Positions 26,786-35,126 of a stretch of 64,000 nucleotides of DNA are shown here, piece after piece. Numbering within the stretch: position 1 is the first letter of the stretch; each line of letters opens with the position of its first letter. Origin of the DNA: JAXLVB01 sp046329195 (GTDB lineage Bacteria > Bacteroidota > Bacteroidia > Cytophagales > Spirosomataceae); NCBI GenBank assembly GCA_046329195.1, contig JAXLVB010000003.1, positions 62,001 to 126,000 on the forward strand, given 5' to 3'. The position numbers and the translations under genes are program-made. The notes beneath the pieces were generated by a model. That model searched no databases, was not told the origin of the DNA, and worked only from the letters and a program-made list of their open reading frames with translations.

Positions 26786-27532
26786 TCAGAACTGAACAGG
26801 TAATTCAAAGTCAACAGTCTTTGCTCCATCTTCAACTTCTCTGCCTTTTAAACTCATATAAGTTTTACCGTTTTTTTCAAGGCGTCCAATTGTGAACTTG
26901 TACTGAATCATGTTTAATGTGCTCAAGTCTTTTAAATCAGCGATGTCAAGATTATTGGGGACTTCAAATTTCCAACTATAGCCTTTCCATTTGCTCTTCA
27001 ATCCATTTTTTTCTGTAGTGATATTTAGGGTGTCGGCAAATAACATTTTGTATTGTCGAAAAGTTACGATGTTGTTTTTTAGGTCAATAGTAAGTGAGTC
27101 TAAGTCGGCAAGTTTGTTGTGTGATTTAAAACTAATAAAATCGTTCTTAATTTCAATTTTAATATCTTCTTTGCCTGTTGAAACTACTTCAACATTGTCC
27201 ATAAAACCCATTAGCTCTGTATATTCTTCTTTTGTCAAACCTAACTTTGAGTTGTAAGGCATGGGCTCACCTTCTGGAACAGTTTTCATATACTCTAAAA
27301 ACCAACCATAGTTTTCTTTAATTGCCGCTTGAAACTTTTTTGTTAATTCAGCTTGTCTTGGATTTTGTAAAACTCCGTCCATAATATCTGCTTTTACATT
27401 GCTATTTGGAAGTAGCATTTTCAGATCGGACTGAATATTTCCTGTCAGCTTCTTTTGCGAATTTGTTGTTTGCGAATTTCCGCAACTTGATAAGAAAAAT
27501 ATAAGTGTCAGTATGTAAATTGTCTGTTTCAT
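26786..27532 (-). CDS. Lipoprotein of unknown function in cassette-like unit
   Basis: 248 residues. Signal and lipobox IFFLSSCGNS (Cys17). Residues 35-110 are helical with FQAAIKENYGWFLEYMKTVPEGE; the C-terminal half is beta-rich (YKMLFADTLNITTEKNG, YSWKFEVPNNL, GKTYMSLKGREV). No domain recognised. AT-rich codon use differs from flanking genes. The gene is bracketed by inverted GTTGGCAGCA/TGCTGCCAAC words at 26765 and 27551, consistent with a mobile cassette. Confidence 0.7.
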   Translation of the reverse strand: MKQTIYILTLIFFLSSCGNSQTTNSQKKLTGNIQSDLKMLLPNSNVKADIMDGVLQNPRQAELTKKFQAAIKENYGWFLEYMKTVPEGEPMPYNSKLGLTKEEYTELMGFMDNVEVVSTGKEDIKIEIKNDFISFKSHNKLADLDSLTIDLKNNIVTFRQYKMLFADTLNITTEKNGLKSKWKGYSWKFEVPNNLDIADLKDLSTLNMIQYKFTIGRLEKNGKTYMSLKGREVEDGAKTVDFELPVQF

Positions 27533-27550
27533 TGATGTCTGTTTTTATTG

Positions 27551-27600
27551 CTGCCAACTCTCCAATTTACGAAAGTTTTGCGGTTCGCCGCTGCGGACGC
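27551..27600. other. Half of an attC-like site 3
   Basis: CTGCCAAC then AAAGTTTTGCGG...CCGCTGCGGACGC resembles the right arm of site 2 read in reverse (TGCCAAC, AAAGGTTTGCCG, GCGGACG). No convincing partner arm is found in the following 180 bp, so it may be a relic. The stretch 27601-27776 holds nothing I can name. Confidence 0.35.
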
Positions 27601-27776
27601 ACTTTTTGTATTGTTTTAGCTTTTGTCAAGATTGTGTTGCACTTACGATGTTGTACGTTGTGAAGATTACTTAACTTTTACCAAGATAGCATAACACTTT
27701 TTCAGTCGTATTTGTTGTGTCGTTGAGTGTTTGTAACACTTAAACAAATCTAAAAAATGGTTTTCAAAAAGCCAAA

Positions 27777-27886
27777 TCACTCCTCTTTGTTTAAATTCAA
27801 GGCATCAAATGGGTTCTTGATGTTTTCGAGTGTGCGTCTGCTTACGTGGGCGTAGCGTAGTTTTTAAATCATTATGACCCAGTTTC
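27777..27886 (-). pseudogene. 3' end of a tyrosine recombinase, degenerate
   Basis: On the minus strand the codons read KLGHNDLKTT, then after a small deletion HVSRRTLENIKNPFDALNLN and a stop. This matches the C-terminus of XerC/D- or IntI-type tyrosine recombinases: LGHxxxxTT with the catalytic His, the (missing) YxHVS tyrosine strand, and the final SPFD-like helix. About 5 bases are lost in the TLRYAHVS part, shifting the frame. The remainder of the gene is cut off at the hairpin repeat at 27887. Confidence 0.6.
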
Positions 27887-27919
27887 CGTGCTGTCGGGGT
27901 GTTTCCAGCCGACAGCACG
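27883..27919. repeat. Hairpin repeat at the right edge of the accessory block
   Basis: CGTGCTGTCGG (27887-27897) pairs exactly with CCGACAGCACG (27909-27919). It truncates the recombinase remnant and shares the word TTTCC(A/G)TGCTGT with the hairpin at 25425. Confidence 0.6.
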
Positions 27920-27947
27920 CTGTTAAAACCTTATACCCACTCCGTCC

Positions 27948-28355
27948 TTATTCTTGTGTGCTGACCGATACAAATCGCCCTCCACAAGGCTCACGACAAG
28001 CATAGGTGAGCGTAAGGGTGGTATTGGTCAAGTTAGTGTAGCGCCAAGTAGTGAAGTTGCCCGAATTGAGTTTGGGGTCAAAGGTGAGTTGGAGTTGGGT
28101 GTCGTCCACTACTTTGTAGCTGATGAGGTCGGTGTACATATTGCTACTGAACGTTCCATCTGCTTTGAACTCAACATACAGGGGGTTTTGGGGATCGGCT
28201 TTTTGCCAAGTACCGCTGCCATTGCCGGGGTCGCTGAGGAATTCTACCAGCTTCCACTTACCTACCAATCCAACATTTTGTACCGACGAAGGCGATTCCG
28301 ATTGGCACGCTACCATACTAACCAGACTAACAATCAAAAAAATGAGTTTTCTCAT
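27948..28355 (-). CDS. Lipocalin-like lipoprotein
   Basis: 135 residues. Lipobox at LVSMVAC (Cys17). The mature part has VGKWKLVEFLSDPG (the GxW start of lipocalin-like domains), YVEFKADGTFSSN, LQLTFDP and LTLTYACREPCGGRFV, a small beta-barrel pattern seen in Bacteroidota lipocalin_4-type proteins. Two Cys near the end may form a disulfide. No operon partner is visible. Confidence 0.7.
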   Translation of the reverse strand: MRKLIFLIVSLVSMVACQSESPSSVQNVGLVGKWKLVEFLSDPGNGSGTWQKADPQNPLYVEFKADGTFSSNMYTDLISYKVVDDTQLQLTFDPKLNSGNFTTWRYTNLTNTTLTLTYACREPCGGRFVSVSTQE

Positions 28356-28417
28356 GGCGATGATTTTTTTGTTTTCATCCTATAGACAATCCAAACGACC
28401 AAAAGGTTGAAATCCTT

Positions 28418-28461
28418 AACAAAAAGACCTCGATTTCTAATGAAACCGAGGTCTTTTTGTT
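28418..28461 (-). terminator. Terminator-like hairpin upstream of the lipocalin gene
   Basis: AACAAAAAGACCTCG pairs perfectly with CGAGGTCTTTTTGTT. It lies downstream of the aminotransferase gene on the same strand (150 bp after its stop). Confidence 0.75.
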
Positions 28462-28611
28462 GTATTGCTGCGCTCTGTTATCTGGGGCTTATGGTCAAAA
28501 ACTATATCGCCCAAGTTTGCACAACTACTTACCCACCAAGCATCCAGCCTCGACTACCCAATAACCAATCTACCAGTTAACCAATACACCAATAACCAGT
28601 CAGCCAATACA

Positions 28612-29832
28612 CTATTTCAAATTAGCAACGGCTGCTTTGATACGGGCTACGGCCTCGGTCAATGCCTCGTCGGAAGCGGCAGTGGATAGGCGAATACAGT
28701 TAGGCGCTCCAAAAGCGTTGCCTGTTACGGTGGCTACAAACGATTTTTCTAACAAGTACATTGACAAATCGTCGGCGTTTTGAATGGTGGTTTGTCCATC
28801 TGATTTGCCAAAATAATAGCTTACGTCTGGGAAGGCATAAAAGGCTCCTTCGGGTACACGAACTTTGAAGCCCGGTACGTCTTTGAGCAACGCAATCACC
28901 AAGTTACGGCGGCGCTCATAGGCTTCTTTCATCAGCGCTGGTGCCGACATGTCGGTGTAGGCTACGGCAGCGGCCTTTTGTCCAATGCTGCTCGTGCCCG
29001 ACGTTACCTGACCTTGGAGTTTGTCCACGGCATCGGCAATCCATTTGGCTGCTGCGATATACCCCAAACGCCAGCCTGTCATGGCGAAACCTTTAGAGAA
29101 GCCATTGACGGTAATCACTCGATCATGGATGGCTGGAATCGAACCAATACTGAAGTGACCTTGTGGTGTAAAGTTGATGTATTCGTAGATTTCGTCGGCC
29201 AACACAAAGATGTTCTCGTGGCGAGCCACTACGTCGGCAATGGCACGAAGCTCTTGTTCGCTATAAACAGAACCAGTTGGGTTGTTAGGCGAGGCAAACA
29301 TCACCACCTTGGTTTTGTCGGTGATGGCCGCTTCAAACTGCTCTGGCGTTACTTTAAAATCGTTTTCAAAAGGGCCATCTACAATCACCGCTCTGCCTTC
29401 GGCGAGTTTCACCATTTCGGCGTAGCTTACCCAATACGGCGAGAAAATGATGACCTCTTCGCCTGGATTCACCAAGGTCTGAATCACATTGGCCAAGGAG
29501 TGTTTAGCGCCTGTTGAAACCACAATGTTTTCGGGTTTCCAGTTGAGGCCATTTTCCCGATTGAGTTTTTCGGCAATTGCTTTACGAAGCTCGGGGATTC
29601 CCGAAACGGGAGTATAGTGGTGAAAACCAGCGTCAATAGCGTCTTTGGCCGCATCGCAGATGTGCTTAGGTGTCTTGAAATCGGGCTCACCAATGCTTAG
29701 GTTGATTACTTTATGACCTTGTGCCGCCAACTCACGAGACTTTTTGCTCATGGCAAGGGTCTGTGACTCCTCCAAGGCATTGATACGGTCGGCAAGGAGA
29801 GTTTTTACATCTAATTCGGCAATTGCTGACAT
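28612..29832 (-). CDS. Aspartate aminotransferase-type PLP enzyme
   Basis: 406 residues, fold-type I aminotransferase of the AspC/AatA class Ib group. Visible are INLSIGEPDFKTP, YWVSYAEM, NNPTGSVYS (substrate and cofactor contacts), VLADEIYEYI (Asp bound to the PLP pyridine N) and NGFSKGFAMTGWRLGY with the Schiff-base Lys. The reaction is amino transfer between aspartate and 2-oxoglutarate, possibly also prephenate. A TACCTTTG promoter box lies at 29871-29864. Exact substrate range cannot be read. Confidence 0.9.
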   Translation of the reverse strand: MSAIAELDVKTLLADRINALEESQTLAMSKKSRELAAQGHKVINLSIGEPDFKTPKHICDAAKDAIDAGFHHYTPVSGIPELRKAIAEKLNRENGLNWKPENIVVSTGAKHSLANVIQTLVNPGEEVIIFSPYWVSYAEMVKLAEGRAVIVDGPFENDFKVTPEQFEAAITDKTKVVMFASPNNPTGSVYSEQELRAIADVVARHENIFVLADEIYEYINFTPQGHFSIGSIPAIHDRVITVNGFSKGFAMTGWRLGYIAAAKWIADAVDKLQGQVTSGTSSIGQKAAAVAYTDMSAPALMKEAYERRRNLVIALLKDVPGFKVRVPEGAFYAFPDVSYYFGKSDGQTTIQNADDLSMYLLEKSFVATVTGNAFGAPNCIRLSTAASDEALTEAVARIKAAVANLK

Positions 29833-29863
29833 AAGAAAGGGTTGATAATGAATGTTTTCGCTG

Positions 29864-29871
29864 CAAAGGTA
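29864..29871 (-). promoter_or_regulatory. -7 box of the aminotransferase gene
   Basis: TACCTTTG on the minus strand, about 30 bp before the ATG. No clear -33 element. Confidence 0.55.
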
Positions 29872-30074
29872 CAGATTACTTTGTCAATTCCGAAAATGAT
29901 TTGTCATTTATTTAATAAAATATTAAAATTGTTGAACGTATATCAAAAAAATGATTTATTTGTTGATAAATTTATAATTAACAAATCGCCCTTGCAGGAT
30001 TGAATATAGTTTCGGTAACTTGCCCCAGCAACCTATGTTGGATAAAGTTGTGTTGCATAGGAAATCATAAGAAC

Positions 30075-30788
30075 ATGTCTCGTAAAAGTGAAATTCGTTT
30101 TTTGGACGGCCCCAAATCCCGTTGGGAAGAACTGAAAATGGTGGTAAAGGTGGCTTTGGAGTTTTTGAGAGGCTTTCGAGCCTTGCATTTTGTAGGTCCC
30201 TGCGTAACCCTATTTGGCTCGGCACGCTTCAAAGAAGACAACCCTTACTACCAGCAAACTCGCCAGTTGGCAAGTGAAATTGCCAAACTGGGCTTCACCA
30301 TCATGACGGGTGGTGGCCCTGGTATTATGGAGGCGGCCAATCGTGGAGCTAAAGATGTAGGGGGGCGTTCGGTGGGCTGTAACATTGTGTTGCCCCACGA
30401 ACAAACCAATAACCCTTATCTGGACAAGTGGGTTTTTATCAACTACTTTTTTGTACGCAAAACCCTGCTCATCAAGTACTCGTATGCGTTTGTGATTTGC
30501 CCGGGTGGTTTTGGTACTTTAGACGAGTTTTTTGAAGCCATCACCCTGATTCAGACGGGCAAAATAGAGCGTTTTCCGATTGTGATTTTTGGGAAAGCGT
30601 TTCACCAACGCATCACCGACCACATCCAGTACATGATTGCCGAACGTACCATCTCGGCCTCGGACCAAGAATTATTTTTGGTGACTGACTCTATCGAAGA
30701 AGCCGTAGCGCATATTCGTAAAAACACCATAGAGCCCTTCAAACTCACGTATCATCCGCCTAAATCGTGGCTGGGTGAAAAGTCTTGA
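30075..30788 (+). CDS. LOG-family (lysine decarboxylase-like) nucleotide phosphoribohydrolase
   Basis: 237 residues from ATG 30075 (MSRKSEIRFLDGPKSR); the open frame upstream to 30000 has no family similarity. Rossmann-like: VTLFGSARF, IMTGGGPGIMEAANRGA and the defining ICPGGFGTLDEFFEA (PGGxGTxxE). LOG proteins cleave ribose-5-phosphate from N6-modified or plain AMP. The slightly long N-terminus is common in TIGR00730 relatives. Confidence 0.85.
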   Translation: MSRKSEIRFLDGPKSRWEELKMVVKVALEFLRGFRALHFVGPCVTLFGSARFKEDNPYYQQTRQLASEIAKLGFTIMTGGGPGIMEAANRGAKDVGGRSVGCNIVLPHEQTNNPYLDKWVFINYFFVRKTLLIKYSYAFVICPGGFGTLDEFFEAITLIQTGKIERFPIVIFGKAFHQRITDHIQYMIAERTISASDQELFLVTDSIEEAVAHIRKNTIEPFKLTYHPPKSWLGEKS

Positions 30789-30798
30789 GCAAAACCTC

Positions 30799-31242
30799 TC
30801 AAGGCTGTTGGGGTTCGGAGCCTATGATGCCCATTTCTTGGGCTTTCAGAATGGCTTGTGCCCGGTTTTTGACGTCTAATTTTTCAAAAAGCCGAGAGGT
30901 GTGGGTTTTGATGGTGTTTTGAGAAACAAACAATTGGTCGGCAATGGCTTGATTACTAAGGCCTTTGCAGAGCAGTACAAGTACGTCGTATTCTCGTTTG
31001 CTAATGCCTAACTGCGCAATGGCTGCTTCGTTTTGAGTAGTGGTTTTGAGCGTAGGTAATGGCTTGGTTGAAGTGGTGAGTTTTCGACCAAACCAGATAC
31101 CTAAGGCTAAAAAAAGCCCTGCTACGAGCCCTCCGTATAGCTCAAAACTGTGAATCCGTATCCAAAACCAATACTGAATGGCGTTGAGCGCAAACACCAA
31201 CAAGCCTAATACAGCACCATAAAGTAGGATATTCTTGAGCAT
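30799..31242 (-). CDS. Membrane-tethered LuxR-type transcription regulator
   Basis: 147 residues. Two hydrophobic segments (about 5-24 and 36-52) are followed by a linker and a LuxR helix-turn-helix (about 78-137) with LGISKREYDVLVLLCKGLSNQ and FVSQNTIKTHTSRLFEKLDV. There is no receiver or ligand domain, so the membrane part may be the sensor, or the protein may need a partner. It converges with the LOG gene (10-bp gap). Confidence 0.85.
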   Translation of the reverse strand: MLKNILLYGAVLGLLVFALNAIQYWFWIRIHSFELYGGLVAGLFLALGIWFGRKLTTSTKPLPTLKTTTQNEAAIAQLGISKREYDVLVLLCKGLSNQAIADQLFVSQNTIKTHTSRLFEKLDVKNRAQAILKAQEMGIIGSEPQQP

Positions 31243-31262
31243 GTGACGAAAGAGCCAAGACC

Positions 31263-31299
31263 CTGACAGTGGTTGTAAACCCTGTCAGAGGTCCTGACA
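31263..31299. repeat. Palindromic CTGACAG/CTGTCAG repeats
   Basis: CTGACAG (31263), CTGTCAG (31282) and CTGACA (31294) can pair in alternative ways. Placed directly upstream of the LuxR gene and beside the IS; a REP-like element. Confidence 0.4.
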
Positions 31300-31343
31300 A
31301 AGATTAGACTTGCGGCGAGTTGAAAATGAAAGAGTTATGATTT

Positions 31344-31376
31344 TTTGCGCATTTTTCGTCGAGTGGATTAGATTTG
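31344..31376 (+). promoter_or_regulatory. IS promoter
   Basis: TTTG (31344-31347), 21-bp spacer, TAGATTTG (31369-31376). The implied start near 31383 selects ATG 31389 for the transposase. Confidence 0.65.
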
Positions 31377-31388
31377 CAAAAAAAAACT

Positions 31389-32299
31389 ATGCTCGACTAT
31401 CGGTTGATTAAAAGCGAACGGCAGTGGAAATCCAGCACCGGTTTATCAGCGGCTCAATTTGGACACTTAGCCGAGTTATTTGGTCAGACGTATGAGTTTT
31501 TTGAAGGGGTGAAGCTGGAAGAGTCGGCCAAACGATTAGGAACGGAGTTGTTATTGTCCACTTATGCTGATTGTTTGTTTTTTGTGCTTTTCCAGCTCAA
31601 AAATGGATTATGTTACGATAATCTGGGGCTTTTGATAGGCACAGACGATAGCAATGCCCGGCGCAATTTTGAAAAATACCTGTATGTGCTGGAACGAACC
31701 TTAGAGCGGAAAGGGGTCATGCCCAAACGTAATTTCAAGAATTTGCAGGAATTTGAAGACTACCTGCAAAATGAGAAAGAGATTATCGTTGATGGTAGTG
31801 AACAGCCTACTCAACGCCCTAAAAAGCCGCAAGAACAGCAAGAACACTATTCGGGAAAAAAAAGCGTCACACCTACAAAGAACTAGTCATCAGCAATAAG
31901 AAACGAAAGATTCTATACATCAGTAAGTCGTACAAGGGCAAAGAACATGATTACCAGCTACTTAAAGTAGAATTTCCAGCTGAACTACCGTGGTTTTCCA
32001 AGTTTATCGTCAGGCTTGATTTAGGCTTTCAAGGTTTTTCAGATGAATATGTCTGCAAGAAGGTGTATATACCCATCAAACGTAAGCGTGTGCCCAAGGG
32101 GCAAACCAATCAATTATCAGAAGAACAAAAAGCCTATAACAAAGCCACTGGACAAGAACGGATTTCGGTAGAACATAGCATTGCAGGAATGAAACGTTAT
32201 CGGATTTTGGAGCATAGAAACCGCATTAAGTCCAAAAAGGTGCTTGATCTGATAATTGGTATCTGTGCTGGCCTATGGAATTTTGTCCTTCAAAACTAA
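31389..32299 (+). CDS. DDE transposase made by programmed -1 frameshift
   Basis: OrfA (31389-31886) carries the N-terminal helix-turn-helix (LSAAQFGHLAELF, NGLCYDNLGLLIGTDD) and the first catalytic Asp in IIVDGSEQPTQRP. At 31856-31863 a run of eight A followed by G contains the slippery A-AAA-AAG; a -1 slip joins orfB, giving KRHTYKELVIS, the second Asp in IVRLDLGFQGF and Glu in RISVEHSIAGMKRYRI, ending at 32299. D-D-E order and spacing fit IS5-type transposases. In the zero frame orfA stops at 31886. All parts look functional. Confidence 0.85.
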
Positions 32300-32336
32300 T
32301 TCATTGAAAATCAACACGCCGCAAGTCTATTATTTT

Positions 32337-34316
32337 TCACAACAATTTCACCCTGACCACTACAAACGAATACGGAGCTACGGTCAAGTTTAGTTTTTGG
32401 GCTTTAGTATTCACATCAAGGGCTTGTTCCACAGGCGCAATGTTGGTAGCTTCCTCAAAACTATTCATGGCTTTGAGGTCGCTTTGGAGGAGGAACAGTT
32501 TTGCTTTTGCCTCCACTTTTTTAGCTCCATCAAGCTGAATTTCACGGGCTTGTGGCGCTGCCGAGGCATTGACTACTTTCAAGATGACTTCGTTGGTAGC
32601 TTTATCAAAAGCCGCCGAAGCGTAAAGGCTATCCTGCCCTACCAAAGCCTTGCCGTTTTGGAGCATAGTTAGTACTTGCGTGCCTTTGTTGAGCGAAAAC
32701 AGTTTCTGCACATAATAATTCGGGGTGCCATACGAGCGTAGGTTGTCCACCCAAATGAGGTCGGGTGTCCATTGCCAAGCATCGGCGTGTGCAAAGAGGG
32801 GCGCATACGAGGCCATGTGTACCACTGCTGCATTGCGCTCTAAGCCTGTCATAAAAGCCGCTTCCGAAAGGGCACATTTCCAGTTATTGCGGTTGTCCAC
32901 GCTTACGGTACGGTCGCTTTGAGCCGCATATTCGCCAGCAAAAACTTTAGAGCCGTTGCGGTCGTAGCTATCGTAGCGGGCGGCGTTTTCTAAAAACCAC
33001 TCGGGTTTTCGATAGTAATGCTCGTCAATAATATCGGCTTTCATGGCACGGAGTTCGGCGTTGAGGTAGTCGAAACGGTCGCCATTAGGGTCTGTTCCTG
33101 AGCTATTGACGAGCTTGATTCTTGGGTACTTAGCTTTGATAGCCTGGGTAAAGAGCTTGAGGCGCTCGATATACTGAGGCCCCCAGTTTTCGTTGCCTAC
33201 ACCCATTAGCTTGAGGTTAAAAGGCGCCGGATGCCCCATATTGGCTCGTACTTTGCCCCAGGTAGTAGAAGCATCGCCATTGGCAAACTCTATCAAATCG
33301 AGCGCATCTTGAATATACGGACTCAGTTGCTCCAACGGCACCACTTCGGCAGTGTTAAACTGACAGGCCATGCCGCAGTTGAGAATGGGGAGCGGCTCGG
33401 CTCCGATGTCTTCGCAGAGTTGGAAGTACTCAAAAAATCCCAGACCAAACGTCTGGAAATAATCAGGCGCTGGGCGGTGGGCAAATTCCACGTTCCAGCG
33501 GTTCATGATGAGCTGACGCTCTTCAATAGGGCCGAGGGTTTTCTTCCATTGGTAGCGATTGTTGAGGTCGAAACCTTCGACAATACAGCCCCCCGGAAAA
33601 CGTACAAAGCCAGGCTTCATATCGGCCAACAGTTGCACCATGTCGGCACGCATACCGCCTGGGCGTTTTTTCCACGTGTCTTCAGGAAACAACGAAATGA
33701 TGTCTAAATCAAGCTGACCCGTGCCTTCAAACCACAGTCTGAATTTGCCTTCGGCCTCGGTAGCAGTGGCGTTGAAACTCACCCCTTGCTTGGTCCATTC
33801 GTCGGCTGGGGCATTTGGCGAAAGGGTAGCGCTGCCAATGATTTCGTTTTGGGCGTTGAGTAGTTCAAGGCGTAGCGAGACATTACCCGAACGCTTGCGA
33901 CAAAGCACCGAGAAATCGTAACGAAGGTCTTTTTTGATACCCATGCCTTTGAACCCTTCGTTGGTAAGGCCCAAATCACCTTTGCTGGCGTTTGTGATGT
34001 TGATGCTAATGTAATGCGGATTCGAGAGGTTATTGCCTTGCCGGTTTTGTACCAATAGGTCGCCTTCTTGTGCTTTTTTACGCTCGACTTTCCAGCCCAT
34101 CAGGGGTTTATTGAACTCAAACGAGCGGTTTTTGAGGAGTTCGGCATAGATACCCCCGTCGGCTCCAAAGTTGATGTCTTCAAAAAATACGCCCCACATC
34201 GTCGGCTGAATGTCGGCAACGGGCTGGCTGACATTGACCCGAATAACTGGCGATTGAGCAAAAGCTACAGACGTTAGGAACAGAAAAAGAAGAAAAAGTT
34301 TAAATAGGTTTTTCAT
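32337..34316 (-). CDS. Secreted alpha-L-arabinofuranosidase (GH51)
   Basis: About 659 residues from ATG 34316, whose signal peptide MKNLFKLFLLFLFLTSVAFA is followed by QSPVIRVNVSQP. The longer frame to 34514 passes through the promoter (34342-34349) and is rejected. An N-terminal carbohydrate-binding-like beta domain is followed by the GH51 barrel: VRFPGGCIVEGFDLNNRYQW, acid/base Glu in MGVGNENWGPQYIERL and nucleophile Glu in VFAGEYAAQS, then the C-terminal beta domain. It hydrolyses terminal arabinofuranosyl residues from arabinan or arabinoxylan. Confidence 0.9.
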   Translation of the reverse strand: MKNLFKLFLLFLFLTSVAFAQSPVIRVNVSQPVADIQPTMWGVFFEDINFGADGGIYAELLKNRSFEFNKPLMGWKVERKKAQEGDLLVQNRQGNNLSNPHYISINITNASKGDLGLTNEGFKGMGIKKDLRYDFSVLCRKRSGNVSLRLELLNAQNEIIGSATLSPNAPADEWTKQGVSFNATATEAEGKFRLWFEGTGQLDLDIISLFPEDTWKKRPGGMRADMVQLLADMKPGFVRFPGGCIVEGFDLNNRYQWKKTLGPIEERQLIMNRWNVEFAHRPAPDYFQTFGLGFFEYFQLCEDIGAEPLPILNCGMACQFNTAEVVPLEQLSPYIQDALDLIEFANGDASTTWGKVRANMGHPAPFNLKLMGVGNENWGPQYIERLKLFTQAIKAKYPRIKLVNSSGTDPNGDRFDYLNAELRAMKADIIDEHYYRKPEWFLENAARYDSYDRNGSKVFAGEYAAQSDRTVSVDNRNNWKCALSEAAFMTGLERNAAVVHMASYAPLFAHADAWQWTPDLIWVDNLRSYGTPNYYVQKLFSLNKGTQVLTMLQNGKALVGQDSLYASAAFDKATNEVILKVVNASAAPQAREIQLDGAKKVEAKAKLFLLQSDLKAMNSFEEATNIAPVEQALDVNTKAQKLNLTVAPYSFVVVRVKLL

Positions 34317-34341
34317 TGGACACAACATAAAGTACACACCG

Positions 34342-34374
34342 CAAAGGTAGGTCAAAGGATTGAATTGAGGTAAA
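34342..34374 (-). promoter_or_regulatory. Promoter of the arabinofuranosidase gene
   Basis: TACCTTTG (34349-34342) on the minus strand, with TTTA (34374-34371) 21 bp upstream as weak -33. Confidence 0.6.
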
Positions 34375-34489
34375 CCCAAGGTTGATTTGTACTGGATTTG
34401 GCAAACGCAACACAACTGATGTAGGTTGTTGTCGTGTTTTACCCCTCCAATTGTCGTTTTTACCATGTACTTAGCTGGTATAAAGGCTG

Positions 34490-34497
34490 TACTTTTG
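34490..34497 (+). promoter_or_regulatory. -7 box of the RibD-like operon
   Basis: TACTTTTG. The expected start near 34504 excludes ATG 34499 and supports ATG 34535. Confidence 0.55.
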
Positions 34498-34534
34498 CAT
34501 GAGTAAACGAACAATTGCCTTTACATATAGAACC

Positions 34535-35098
34535 ATGAGAACGTTAAAATTACAAGTACAGCTATCAGTAGATGGCTACATCGCTGGGCCCAATGGCGAG
34601 ATGGATTGGTTGGTTTGGAATTGGGACGATGCCCTCAAAGCCTACGTGGGCGCACTGACGGAGCCAGTTGATACCATCCTTTTGGGACGAAAACTGGCCG
34701 AGGGCTTTATTCCAGCTTGGGATGCGTATCTGAATAGCCCCGAACCCGTAGATGGTGCCCAGAAAATGGTCGAAACCCCCAAGGTGGTCTTCACCAAAAC
34801 CATCACCGAGTCGCCGTGGGAAAATGTAGCGGTAGCCAATGGTGAGTTGGTAGCTGAAATTACAGCGCTCAAACAACAAACTGGTGGTGACCTGATTGCC
34901 TATGGCGGGGGTACGTTTGTATCGTCGTTGATTGAAGCTGGGCTGATTGACGAGTATCATCTTTTTGTGAATCCGGTGGCATTGGGTCAAGGTATGCCGA
35001 TTTTTAAAAGTCTTGCTCAACAACAACCCCTCACGTTGGTGAAAGCGACGGCATTTGCCTGCGGGATTGTGGTGTTGCATTACACCTTGCGGACCTGA
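34535..35098 (+). CDS. Dihydrofolate reductase-like (RibD C-terminal domain) protein
   Basis: 187 residues. MRTLKLQVQLSVDGYIAGPN opens the fold; ILLGRKLAEGF and GGDLIAYGGGTFVSSLIEAGLIDEYHL are the nucleotide-binding parts of the RibD_C/DHFR-like family. These are usually NADPH-dependent reductases of unknown substrate, frequent in soil bacteria. It is first in a three-gene run with 28- and 12-bp gaps. Confidence 0.85.
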   Translation: MRTLKLQVQLSVDGYIAGPNGEMDWLVWNWDDALKAYVGALTEPVDTILLGRKLAEGFIPAWDAYLNSPEPVDGAQKMVETPKVVFTKTITESPWENVAVANGELVAEITALKQQTGGDLIAYGGGTFVSSLIEAGLIDEYHLFVNPVALGQGMPIFKSLAQQQPLTLVKATAFACGIVVLHYTLRT

Positions 35099-35126
35099 AC
35101 GACGAACCTCTCGAATCCTTGGTAGG

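Larger units (their letters stand above)
31307..32327 (+). mobile_element. IS5-family-like insertion sequence, intact
   Basis: The ends GACTTGCGGCGAGTTGA (31307-31323) and the inverted GACTTGCGGCGTGTTGA (32327-32311) match at 16 of 17 positions. TA flanks each end, consistent with a short target duplication. One transposase is encoded across a -1 frameshift. It sits between the LuxR gene and 9 bp from the stop codon of the arabinofuranosidase gene, so it probably displaced that gene's terminator. Confidence 0.85.

Noticed and set aside
34317..34514. N-terminal extension of the arabinofuranosidase
   Set aside because: It would cross the TACCTTTG promoter box, and the signal peptide begins at 34316.
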